In this document: positions 8,592 to 17,765 of the stretch, one piece after another | Position numbering within the stretch: the first letter of the stretch is position 1 | Layout: each line of letters starts with the position of its first letter | Assembly (NCBI GenBank): GCA_902774215.1 | Contig: CACYHU010000002.1 | Location: 1-61,445 of the forward strand | DNA from: an uncultured Chloroflexota bacterium | GTDB lineage: Bacteria > Chloroflexota > Anaerolineae > Anaerolineales > Anaerolineaceae | Reading direction: 5' to 3' | Length of the DNA stretch: 61,445 nucleotides | Program-made: the position numbers and the translations under genes | The notes under the pieces: model-generated | The model's database searches: none | Seen by the model: the letters and a program-made list of their open reading frames with translations, nothing else | What the model was told of the DNA's origin: nothing

Positions 8592-8632
8592 GTTTGTGAA
8601 TAATCTAAATACCGATACTTATTGTTGTTTTT
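8592..8632 (+). repeat. Dispersed 38-nt intergenic repeat, copy A
   Basis: The core reads GTTTGTGAATAATCTAAATA then Cnn, then ATACTTATTGTT and a T-rich end. Near-identical copies lie at 38505-38543 (same orientation) and 45638-45678 (inverted). The reverse strand contains TTATTCACA, a perfect match to the DnaA-box consensus TTATNCACA. A small hairpin (TTTTCC/GGAAAA) follows at 8630-8645. Confidence 0.85.
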
Positions 8633-8660
8633 CCTCAGGAAAATAAGAAATAAACATCTG

Positions 8661-11600
8661 CTATATCATTTCGTTTTCCATTGAAAAATCTTCCAGCCCG
8701 AGTATTTCTTCACTCCCGTCATCGAATAAACCGGTAAGGCACAATCCAAGTCCCATCAGCTCATGAACCAGAACACGGAAAGATGCCGGAATACCGGACA
8801 ATTCGATCGGATAACCGTGCATCATATTCCATCCTGCCTTTTTTCTCCCTTCCGTATCATCTGATTTGATGGTCAGCATTTCATGCAGCAGATTCGCACA
8901 GCCGTAAGCCTCCAGAGCCCAGACCTCCATTTCCCCGATCCGCTGTCCCCCGTTGTTCAATTTTCCCGCAAGCGGCTGCTGTGTGATCATGCTGTAACCG
9001 CCTGTTGAGCGTGCCTGAACCTTATCTTCTACGAGATGGTGCAGTTTGATCATATTCATGACGCCCACATTCACCGGATGGTCGTAGCGTTCTCCTGTTC
9101 TTCCGTCTCTCAGCCACTGTTTGCCGGTTATTGGGAGCGGTTCATTGATCCGGGCTGCCCAGCGGCTTGCAGTCTCACGCAGATTCTCCTCATCATCCGG
9201 AACATGATCCGGATATCCCATCCGCTTCAGCCAGAGTTTCAGACATACCCTGATTGCGTTGGAATCATCCGGGTATTCCGCAGGACTGTTTTCAGGTATG
9301 TTCTTCCAGATAAAAACCTTATCTGAAGAACAGCCGTTGTTTTCTATCCATCGGCAGGCGACTTTTTCTCTGAGTTCCCTTTCCGACAGGTAATCATTCC
9401 CGAGCCATTTTCCGGCATAATCATAGACCAATTTCTCTTCATTGATATTGAAGCATTCCGGATGATAAAGGGCCCTGTAATATCTTGTATTCTGTGAGAT
9501 TCCCCAGGGATCCTTCTTCGGCTTCGGGGCTTTGCTTTTCTCAAGGATCGACTTCTCCCAGGCTTCATTCCGCAGATCTTCCGCTGCCGTATCAAAAAGC
9601 CATGCCCGGCTCAGCTCAGCTTCGATATCATGAACGGACGCACTATCGAAAACAGGAGATTCGCAGCGGATGCCCAGACGGGATGCGGCCCATCCAAGCC
9701 ATACTTCCAGTATCTGTCCTACATTCATGCGTCCGGGAACTCCCAGGGGATTCAGGAGGATGTCAACCGGCGTTCCGTCATTCATAAAAGGCATATCTTC
9801 TTCTGGTACGATCCTGGCGACAACACCTTTATTCCCGTGTCTTCCGGACATCTTGTCTCCCGCTTCCAGTTTTCGCTTCTTCGCCAAAGTCACACGGACA
9901 ACAAGATCCGTCACCGACTCCATATTCGGGAGATCATCATGAGTAAATACTTTTACATCGATCACTCTGGCCTGCATATAGGAAGGCAGACGGATGGAAG
10001 TGTCCTTGTATCCCCTCGCTTTTTCACCGAAAACGTCTCTGACAGCCTGCTCTTCCGGTATCTCTTCATCCGTATCATTTTCTCTTCGGGGAGATATCCG
10101 GCCGATAATCACATCTCCGCCTTTCAGAAACGTACCTACCTTTGCAATCCCGCGGTCGTCGAGATGGGACAGATCATTCTGATTCAATCCGGGAATATCA
10201 CGGGTTATTTCTTCAACCCCTGATTCCGTATAAATGGTTTTCGCCTCGAACTGCATAATATCCAAAGAAGTAAATTTGTCCTCCCGAATCAGTTTTTCAG
10301 ACACTACGATGGCATCCTCAAAATTGCATCCGTCCCAGCACAGGAAAGCAATCACCGGATTATGCCCGAGGGCCAGAACTCCGTCTTCCGTACAGGCCGC
10401 ATCGGCCAGGACGTCTCCTTTTTCAACTGTCTGACCGGAACTGACAGCAGGTTTCTGATTGATGCAGGTAGCGTAATTTGATCTCATATATTTCCTGAGC
10501 TGAATGCTCCGGAGTACATTATCCGGGCTGATCAGGTCAATAAAATTTCCGTCGGCATGCGTTACTGTTCCGTTCCATTGAGACCTCAGCATCTGTGCTG
10601 AATCAAGTGCCGCGTAGCGTTCCATTCCGGTCATCACCAGAGGTATTTCCGGATAAAGCAGCGGAACAGCCTGCGAAAGCATATTCGTTCCCATCAGGGC
10701 ACGGTGCCCGTCATCGTGTTCAAGGAAGGGAATGCATGCGGCGGATACACCCGCAGCCTGCTGAGGCGAAATATCAAGAAGATCAACTTCGGAAGGCCTG
10801 CAGACCAGAAAATCCGGATACCGCCGGCATTTTACCCTGCTCTCCTGAAATTCTCCGTATTCATTCAGCCGGGACGTAGACTGTGCAATTGTGTAACGGT
10901 CTTCCGCGACTGCATCGATATATATGATCTCATCCGTAACATATGGAATCACCGCAAAATCTGCAATATCAGAATTTGCAAAATCCGTACAGTCAGCCAT
11001 TTCACGGGTGATTCTGACACCTGCTTTGAAAATAAGATTTCCTGCGGAATCTCTGACATCGGTTCTCGGTACATGGCCGATCACGTTCTCATACCCGAAT
11101 TCAGCGCTTCCGGAAACAACCCTGTAAGGAGTCTCAATATATCCGTATTCGTTTATGCGGCCATATATTGAAAGCCGGCTGATAAGACCTGAATTCTTTC
11201 CCTCCGGAGTCTCCACGGGGCAGAGTCTCCCGTAATGTGTGTGATGAATATCCCGGACATCAAATCCCGCCCTGCTTCTGTCAAGTCCGTTTGGTCCTAA
11301 TGCGGACACTGTGCGTTTCTGCCTCAGCTCTGAAAGCGGATTGTTCTGATCCATGAACTGGCACAGTTCAGATGAAGCAAAGAAAGATCTCAGCGCATAA
11401 TTTACCGGTGCGGGATTGATATAATCCTCAGCGGAACGGATTTCTTTTGGATCCAGAATAAAGCTCAGCTTACTGCTTGTTACCCTTTCCATTTCCCGCA
11501 TACCGGAGGAAAATGCACGAAGAATCAGTTCGCCGCAGGATCGGGTACGCCTGCTGCCGAGATGGTCGATATCGTCATTGACAGGCTTTCCGTTTTCCTG

Positions 11601-12593
11601 CAGACGGATTACCGATGCAATAGCTTTCACTACATCAAGAATGGTCAGTGTCCTGTGTGAATCAGGTATGGATTTTTCAAGATTGAGGCGTTCATTCAGT
11701 TTTTTCCGACCGGGCCGCTGGAGATCATATGCGGCCAGATCGTAAAACCGCCGGTGTATGTATTTCCGGATATCTTCCATTTCACCTTTCTGTCTGTTCT
11801 TCCGGAAAAACCACCTTGCGGCATTTTCTTTGTTTACAGCTTCATACAGTTTTGATTCAGCCTGTATCGATGCAGCCAGATACCTCAATACTGGGCTTCC
11901 GCATTCCTTCTCAAACACCCTGTACAATTCCGAGTCGGAACAATCACTGAATGGAGATGATCCGGATCCATCGTCTGCAAAACACAGAATACGGAGAAAC
12001 GCGGTAAAAGGAATCTGAAGTCTTCTGTCGTACAGGATGCAGATACCTTTATCTTCTTTTGGAAATATCTCGATGTAAGTTCCTTTATCCGGCATTATTT
12101 TCGCATGCTGGTTTATTTTTCTCGAAGATTCATCATAAACTGCGGAATAATAAATGCCCGGAGATTTCACCAGCTGAGTGATCACAACTTTTTCAGTTCC
12201 TGAGATAATGAAGCTGCCGTAGGAAGACATCTGCGGAAGTTCTCCGAGACAGATTCTGGATTTCCACGAATTTCCGGTAATCATATCCCTCAGGAGCACA
12301 TCAGTAATGAGGGACCTGCCATAGGTCAGTCCTCTTTCAATACATTCCTGCAGCGGATATTCCGGAGGATCGAGCCTCCAGAATAAATTACCGAATTCCG
12401 ATACGATGGAGTTGTCTGGAAAATAAATAAGGTAGCGGCTGTTTTTCGATCTGACCGGTGAAATATCCTGAAAAACCTGCTGGATTCCTCTGTCCATCAA
12501 GTTCTGGAATGCATCCAGCTGCAGAGCGATCAGGCTTGGCAGTTCTGTTATGTTTTTATAGCGGTTGTATGATTTTACGATTCTTTTATCCAT
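8661..12593 (-). CDS. rpoB: Divergent RNA polymerase beta subunit (RpoB paralogue)
   Basis: 1310 residues, full length. Conserved blocks in order: protrusion/lobe [19 protein letters not shown] (114-132), the rifampicin region (410-436), [17 protein letters not shown] (458-474), [15 protein letters not shown] (621-635), [17 protein letters not shown] (912-928), [17 protein letters not shown] (947-963) and [17 protein letters not shown] (1195-1211) to VWALEAYG (1224-1231). The catalytic-centre lysines and arginines in these blocks are kept, so it is probably functional. A ~110-residue insertion (about 1005-1150) resembles that of Chloroflexota RpoB. There is no rpoC, rplJ or rplL beside it, and many normally invariant positions differ, so it is taken as a second, non-housekeeping copy. 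No clear ribosome site precedes the ATG. Confidence 0.93.
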   Translation of the reverse strand: [1310 protein letters not shown]

Positions 12594-12645
12594 GAAGGCA
12601 GGTTACAAACTTCTTTTGACTTATTTCAGCAGGGGATTGTTTTGT

Positions 12646-12748
12646 GTCCAATAAGCTGGACTTCATAAAAATTCTTTTGTGATAAGATAAAAACGAGTCT
12701 TTTCTTAGGAAAATTGTTTATTTTATTCGGCCTTCAGCCTGTTATAGT
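12646..12748. promoter_or_regulatory. Divergent promoter region of rpoB-like and PLD-ATPase genes
   Basis: On the plus strand an extended -10 (TG then T then TATAGT at 12743-12748) lies 32 bases before the PLD-ATPase ATG. A small inverted repeat, GTCCA-6-TGGAC at 12646-12661, could be an operator for both genes. No clear -35 is seen on either strand. Confidence 0.4.
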
Positions 12749-12779
12749 ATCGTCAGATTTAAATTTTCGGAGTGCTGAT

Positions 12780-14789
12780 ATGGAAAATCAAATGTCGTTT
12801 ATAGATATTTTTGAGCAAAGGAATATCGCCTGCGTTTCTTCCAATCTGAAAGTCGTGAAAGCCCGATATACGGAAAATATCAATACAGACTGGGAAGAAC
12901 TCTTCAGTGGTTTTGACAGACTTTATGCGATTACCTTTTCCTCCGGAATAGGGTTCATAAACAAAGTGCTTGACAAATTCCAGACTGCCGAGATTATATT
13001 CGGATGTGAACAGGTTATGCAGATGGAATTGGCAGCTGTGCTGTCGATGCAGATCAATTCGATACAGGAGTTCGTCCGCTCAAAATCTGCCGTAAAGATG
13101 GCGGAGAGGCTTGATGATGAAACACTCAGCCTTTATGTCTCAAGAGATACAAAATCACATGAAAAAATATTTATTATGGAATCAGATTCCGGGAGAGTCC
13201 GCGTTATCACAGGCAGTGCAAATATGTCGGCATCAGCATTCTGCGGATTGCAGAGAGAAAATATACTGTGCTTTGACGACTTGCCTGCATTTGAATATTA
13301 CAAGAATTTATTCGATTCTTTCAAAAATTCCTGTTCTGACCATATCGAACCTGAAATAATTAAAGGGAGCATAGATGATCCTGCATATCTGCTCGACAAT
13401 ATTGAGAAAACACCGATCGTCAAAACGATAGAGGCAAAAAAAATAATCATATTGGAAGAAAATTCCGATGAAGATGAAGACAACGTGGTTATTGAAGCGA
13501 ATGTAAAAAATCTGGTACATGAAATAAAACCTATGCTTCCCAAACAGAAAGCGGATAAAGGGAAAATTCTAATTTCGGGAGAAATTTTCCGCGGTTTTAA
13601 ACGAAAGTTCACAGAGTACAGGGAATTTGAAAAGGTAAAAAACCGCCAACTGCCGAAGCTTCACATTGATTATGAAACCAGTAGAATCGACTTCAACGAA
13701 ACACCTCTAAATATGTATCCAGATGTCAATAAAATTGAAACTGATGTAAAGAGTCTTCTGAATTACCTGACAAGTCTCAACAGTTTTTATGGTGATGTTT
13801 TACAGAGCCAGCACGACTATTTTGCCTTTATGAATTGGTTTTTTGCAAGTCCCTTTATGCCATATCTCCGTTATGTGGCAAGCAGGAATAATTATGATGT
13901 AACGCCATTTCCTGTTTTCGGAATCCTTTATGGGGAATCAAACGGAGGAAAATCCACATTTATCAGGCTGCTCACAAAATTGATGTGCGGTAAAAAAGTT
14001 CCCATGAACAGCAGCAATGATTTTACATCGACCAAAATAGAAGCCCTGAAGAGATCCTGCGAGGGTTTGCCGATCAATATTGATGACCTTGCCAGGGATC
14101 AGTTTAAAGCACATCAGGAAAAGGTCATCAAAGACGACTACTGGGGGATCCCGGAAGCTTTCATCAATTATCCCGCTGTTTCTATAACTACGAACAAAAT
14201 TGCCTCGTTGCCGGCTGATATAAGCAAGAGAACTGTCGTTTTTCATATTGATACCAGGATCAATAAGGAGGAAGGCGCAAAGAATTCCAGAAAAATAAAT
14301 GAAAGTATGAACAAAGCGTCAACAGCCCTGTTTTCCGAATATGGCAGACGAATGCTTGAAAAGATTGATGAAATTGAAAACCGAATGAAATCTTCTGAAA
14401 CAGATTATTTCCCAGATATTTTCTCAATATCATCTGAAATTTTAGTCGATATCATATCGAGTGTTCATACAGATTTACCGGAATATATCGTTCCACTTTC
14501 ATATACTGATTATTTCGGCGATAAGGCCATCGGGAGAAATGCCATGAGAAAGATCATGACAGCCTGGAAAAGCGAGCCATCACAGTTCAAAATTGACAAG
14601 AAGAACAACAAAATCGTCTATTCTTATCCCGAACAGGGAAGAATTTATGAATTGTCTTATCTGCAGCAGGAACTTCCACCGATTCTAAACGCCCAGGTTA
14701 CGGCCCGTACGCTGATAATGGATCTGGATGAGGCAAAAAAGTTGTTCGGAATATCTTTTAGAAAAAGATGGTTTGGTTGGTTATCGTAG
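12780..14789 (+). CDS. PLD-like nuclease domain fused to a P-loop (SF3/D5-like) ATPase
   Basis: 669 residues. Residues 120-155 contain one phospholipase-D-type half site (H127-x-K129 with Glu134 in place of Asp, then GSANMS at 145-150), as in PLD nucleases that act as dimers. Residues 378-491 hold an ATPase: Walker A GESNGGKST, Walker B LPINIDDL, sensor SITTNK and the arginine segment SKRTVVFHID, an order typical of SF3/D5-type helicases. An acidic linker (about 225-240) separates the parts. The start is set at ATG 12780 (GGAG eight bases upstream) rather than the upstream 12714. It diverges from rpoB. A DNA-processing or defence role is inference. Confidence 0.65.
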   Translation: MENQMSFIDIFEQRNIACVSSNLKVVKARYTENINTDWEELFSGFDRLYAITFSSGIGFINKVLDKFQTAEIIFGCEQVMQMELAAVLSMQINSIQEFVRSKSAVKMAERLDDETLSLYVSRDTKSHEKIFIMESDSGRVRVITGSANMSASAFCGLQRENILCFDDLPAFEYYKNLFDSFKNSCSDHIEPEIIKGSIDDPAYLLDNIEKTPIVKTIEAKKIIILEENSDEDEDNVVIEANVKNLVHEIKPMLPKQKADKGKILISGEIFRGFKRKFTEYREFEKVKNRQLPKLHIDYETSRIDFNETPLNMYPDVNKIETDVKSLLNYLTSLNSFYGDVLQSQHDYFAFMNWFFASPFMPYLRYVASRNNYDVTPFPVFGILYGESNGGKSTFIRLLTKLMCGKKVPMNSSNDFTSTKIEALKRSCEGLPINIDDLARDQFKAHQEKVIKDDYWGIPEAFINYPAVSITTNKIASLPADISKRTVVFHIDTRINKEEGAKNSRKINESMNKASTALFSEYGRRMLEKIDEIENRMKSSETDYFPDIFSISSEILVDIISSVHTDLPEYIVPLSYTDYFGDKAIGRNAMRKIMTAWKSEPSQFKIDKKNNKIVYSYPEQGRIYELSYLQQELPPILNAQVTARTLIMDLDEAKKLFGISFRKRWFGWLS

Positions 14790-14819
14790 CATCTAATTGA
14801 AAGAATTATCAGATGTGTT

Positions 14820-14856
14820 TATAAGACAAGGGGACTTTTTGTCCCCTTGTCTTATA
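14820..14856. terminator. Long perfect inverted repeat between convergent genes
   Basis: A 16-bp perfect stem (TATAAGACAAGGGGAC and its complement) closes a TTTTT loop. It lies between the PLD-ATPase stop and the bet stop. There is no T tract after the stem, so efficiency as an intrinsic terminator is uncertain. Confidence 0.65.
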
Positions 14857-14860
14857 GTAC

Positions 14861-15676
14861 TCATGCAGTTTCTTCTGCTCCGTGTATCTGCTTATCGCAG
14901 AGAATAGCTTCGATGGCATCCAGTTTTCTCTGCAGAACAGCAGCTTTCTCCTCAGGAAGTTTCTCTTCTTTCAGCAGCCGGTTCAGGCGTTTCCGGATTT
15001 TCAGCAGTGTTTCCGCACTCTTATCACTGTACAGCTCGCCCTGATAGTCCCTCTCTTTCAGCGCTTCCGCAAGATCTATTCGTTTCAGCGCTTCCGGATC
15101 CGCAACATATTCCGCCAGAAAAGCCTTTTCATCAGCAGGGACCTGAACTGTTTCCGTCCGGATCTGTTTATCCGTATTGATCTCTGCATCGGAATAACAG
15201 CCGGAGAGACGTGCGGGGAAAGCACGGCGAAGAGCCAGGGCTTCCGCGCACTTGGAGATCATGATATCCGGCATACTGGTCCAGTAGGAAGTCCCCTGGT
15301 TATAGGAGTCAAAACGGGCGACAGCATAAAGCGGCTGGTTGAAATCGCTGCGCATCACGCCGACCTTGCAGGCTGCCGGAGGAGTCTTTTCAAGCCAGAC
15401 ATCTTTCCAGACGCCGTCATTGCCGCACCACATGGCAGGCGTCTGTCCGGCATATTTGCTGGAGCGTTCTGCAACGATCCGGAGCCCGTCAATTGTGCAG
15501 AGGACCTGCATCTTTGATCCTTCCTTCTTTACGGCATAGATCTGCCGGCAGAATGGATCAAGCTCCAGACGTTTCGCTTGTTCCACAAAGGTTTCAAATT
15601 CGTTATCATCCAGCTGGCAGTATTCGCTGCGGAGCCGGGAAAGCTGCTTCTCGGAAAAAGTAAACTTCTCATCCAT
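14861..15676 (-). CDS. bet: Single-strand annealing protein Bet (Red-beta/RecT superfamily)
   Basis: 271 residues. The N-terminal part (CRQIYAVKKEGSKMQVLCTI, DGLRIVAERSSKYAGQTP), ACKVGVMRSDFNQP and DIMISKCAEALALRRAFP are the hallmark of phage recombination protein Bet. It pairs complementary single strands during recombination. No exonuclease partner is adjacent; a RelE-UvrD fusion lies immediately upstream. Start at 15676 because GGAGGG sits seven bases before this ATG, although the frame opens at 15691. The C-terminal 80 residues are a charged, leucine-rich, likely coiled region. It is the last gene of the RavA operon. It marks phage or plasmid ancestry. Confidence 0.9.
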   Translation of the reverse strand: MDEKFTFSEKQLSRLRSEYCQLDDNEFETFVEQAKRLELDPFCRQIYAVKKEGSKMQVLCTIDGLRIVAERSSKYAGQTPAMWCGNDGVWKDVWLEKTPPAACKVGVMRSDFNQPLYAVARFDSYNQGTSYWTSMPDIMISKCAEALALRRAFPARLSGCYSDAEINTDKQIRTETVQVPADEKAFLAEYVADPEALKRIDLAEALKERDYQGELYSDKSAETLLKIRKRLNRLLKEEKLPEEKAAVLQRKLDAIEAILCDKQIHGAEETA

Positions 15677-15695
15677 GGTTTGTCCCTCCATGTAT

Positions 15696-17765
15696 TCAGT
15701 TTACATTTTCTTTGTAGAACCGAACCAGACTTTCCCCGTCCTTAGCGTCAAAAAAGTATGTTGTATTTCTGGATGCGGCGACACTGTGCCCGAACAGCAT
15801 CATCTTGTACGAAAGACGCTCTATCCAGTCGAAATACCAGTATCTGTCGGGTATTTCAAGGCCTGAGTCAAGATTCGGATCAAGCAGTCCCTCGTAGGTA
15901 TCAGGAATGATCACATTCTCAAAAGTAAGGCATCCCAGGCGGAGAAACGTGCAGATCCGGATACCGTCATCCAGCAGATAGTCGAAATAAGACTGGGAAC
16001 CATCTACGATGACGGATTTGATCCCGTTCTTTTCAAGAATTTTTCTGTACGCTTCGGCAGACTCATCATCCACTGCGGCAATCACATTGTCCTCCGGATT
16101 CTTCAGGCTTCTGACCAATCTACAAAGTTTTTCCTCGAATTCAGGATTGTCCTCAGGATCACTGCTATCAACCGGAATTACCTCAATGCCCTTTATTGAG
16201 GTCCGCAGCTCGCCAAGATCAGCCGGGATATTCGGACAGGCAAATTTCCTTTTTTCCCGGTCAAGACGCAGGTTGGAAACACCGAAAAAGACATTTGCAG
16301 GTGTACATTCCGGATTAGTCAGGTCGTTCATACAATGGAGATAGCGATCCTGGGCGATATCAATCGAGTATGCGCTCAGAGGTGACTTCTGGATTGCAGT
16401 AAGGAATTCGATCTTCAGGTAATTCAGAAACTGGATGTCATCCGCAAAAATGATCCCGAAGGGCTTGTAACTTTTCCGTTTGATCACCGGCATCAGCTTA
16501 TGGATTGCATATCCGACGCTGTACAGCTTTTCCGCTTCCATCAGTTCCATGAATTTTTCAAAAACTACCCAGACCTTTTCCCGCTGCTCCTCCGTGATGT
16601 TTACACATTCAAAACGGGGTGTCGCGAAGTATTCCTCTTTCGTGAATACGCCGAAATTTTCAACGACATATTCCCAATCGTGCATGAGATCCCAGGACTC
16701 CAGATCAATGCCTTCGACTGATTCCCGGGCTGTTACAAAGAGGTCCAGAAGATCATCGTCATCGTTGACCTCAGCGACCCTGAAATCGAAGCCCCAGCGT
16801 TTGCCGCAGTCATTCATGATATGAGTCATCATTCCCGAATAGTCCAGAACATCCACCCGGTCCATCAGTTTCGGGTCCGTAACGATGCGGATGTAAGACC
16901 GCATATCCGCGAGATAATCGGGATTCGATACGAGGAACAGGATGCGGTCCCGTTTGGAAATACCTTTCTCCGCATCTTCGAGTGCACCGATAAGTTCAAC
17001 AGTTTTTCCCGATCCGAAGGCACCTGCAATCATATTGAACTTGCCGCTGTCTCCGGTTATATGCGGGAATCTGCTGTTTCTGTAGGTACTCTGGAAGGTT
17101 TTCCGGATATCATCCATTGCCTTTTCGAAGGCTTCGTGTTCCTCTCGGCTCTGCCTGAGGATATTGATTTCATGAAGAGCCTCTTCTATTGTCATCCCGG
17201 ATAAAAGATGCCTGAGAAATACCGAACTGCTGGTGTCCAGTCCTTTTTCAAGGATTTCAAAGTCTTCAACGGTACTGCAGGATCTGACTTTCGCCAGACA
17301 GCCCGGATCCGTCAGCCCTTTCAGCAGTTTCCTGTCGTTGAACTTTCCGAACAGATCATTCTTTTTCGGTTCAGAAGGCTGGAAAAGCCGGGATTCCTGA
17401 ATGGCTTCAGGTTCAGGGAACAGCTCCGGCATTGCCTGTTCGAGCGTTTCATAATCCTCCGGATCTGTGCTCATCCCGTTTATCGATTTCTTGTTTTTTT
17501 CGGCCCAGTCATATATGACGTCATGCGGACCGACCAGAAGCAGCACATATGCTCCGTTTCCGATTTTATTCATAAGTATACGGTAACGGCGGTCCACCCG
17601 AAGCGAATACATTCCCCCATACGCCGGAAGCTTCTCCGGATGTCTGCTTTTCATGAGCTTTGCATTGCGGAATTCGACCAGTGTTTCGCGGATGTTTACA
17701 CGGAATATTTCCGGTAAACTGTTGTAGGAATCCATAAAACTGCTGCGGATATAAACCTTATTCAT
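15696..17765 (-). CDS. UvrD-like superfamily 1 helicase with N-terminal RelE-like domain
   Basis: 689 residues. Residues 1-95 have the RelE/ParE fold pattern (SFMDSYNSLPEIFRVNIRET, then YSLRVDRRYRILM and VGPHDVIYDWAEK), a fusion known from UvrD-like helicases. Residue 248-255 is Walker A (GAFGSGKT), 438-445 a Walker B variant (IIFADDIQ, DD instead of DE). Motif V-like GIRICTFLRLGCLTFENVII is near the end, but the expected motif VI VAxTRAR appears as VAASRN, so the arginine finger is altered. Helicase activity may be weak or lost. Its start overlaps the upstream gene by eight bases. A strong operon arrangement with bet suggests recombination or repair. Confidence 0.8.
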   Translation of the reverse strand: MNKVYIRSSFMDSYNSLPEIFRVNIRETLVEFRNAKLMKSRHPEKLPAYGGMYSLRVDRRYRILMNKIGNGAYVLLLVGPHDVIYDWAEKNKKSINGMSTDPEDYETLEQAMPELFPEPEAIQESRLFQPSEPKKNDLFGKFNDRKLLKGLTDPGCLAKVRSCSTVEDFEILEKGLDTSSSVFLRHLLSGMTIEEALHEINILRQSREEHEAFEKAMDDIRKTFQSTYRNSRFPHITGDSGKFNMIAGAFGSGKTVELIGALEDAEKGISKRDRILFLVSNPDYLADMRSYIRIVTDPKLMDRVDVLDYSGMMTHIMNDCGKRWGFDFRVAEVNDDDDLLDLFVTARESVEGIDLESWDLMHDWEYVVENFGVFTKEEYFATPRFECVNITEEQREKVWVVFEKFMELMEAEKLYSVGYAIHKLMPVIKRKSYKPFGIIFADDIQFLNYLKIEFLTAIQKSPLSAYSIDIAQDRYLHCMNDLTNPECTPANVFFGVSNLRLDREKRKFACPNIPADLGELRTSIKGIEVIPVDSSDPEDNPEFEEKLCRLVRSLKNPEDNVIAAVDDESAEAYRKILEKNGIKSVIVDGSQSYFDYLLDDGIRICTFLRLGCLTFENVIIPDTYEGLLDPNLDSGLEIPDRYWYFDWIERLSYKMMLFGHSVAASRNTTYFFDAKDGESLVRFYKENVN

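Noticed and set aside
9485-10223. Plus-strand ORFs of 100 and 197 codons inside rpoB
   Set aside because: They lie opposite a strongly conserved gene, have no ribosome sites, and show no domain. Shadows.
8661-12593. Housekeeping rpoB
   Set aside because: No rpoC, rplJ or rplL beside it, and several catalytic-region and rifampicin-region positions that are nearly invariant in housekeeping copies differ. This cannot be proven without the rest of the genome.
14820-14856. Terminal inverted repeat of a transposon
   Set aside because: It is a single compact hairpin with no partner element or transposase; position between convergent stops fits a terminator.
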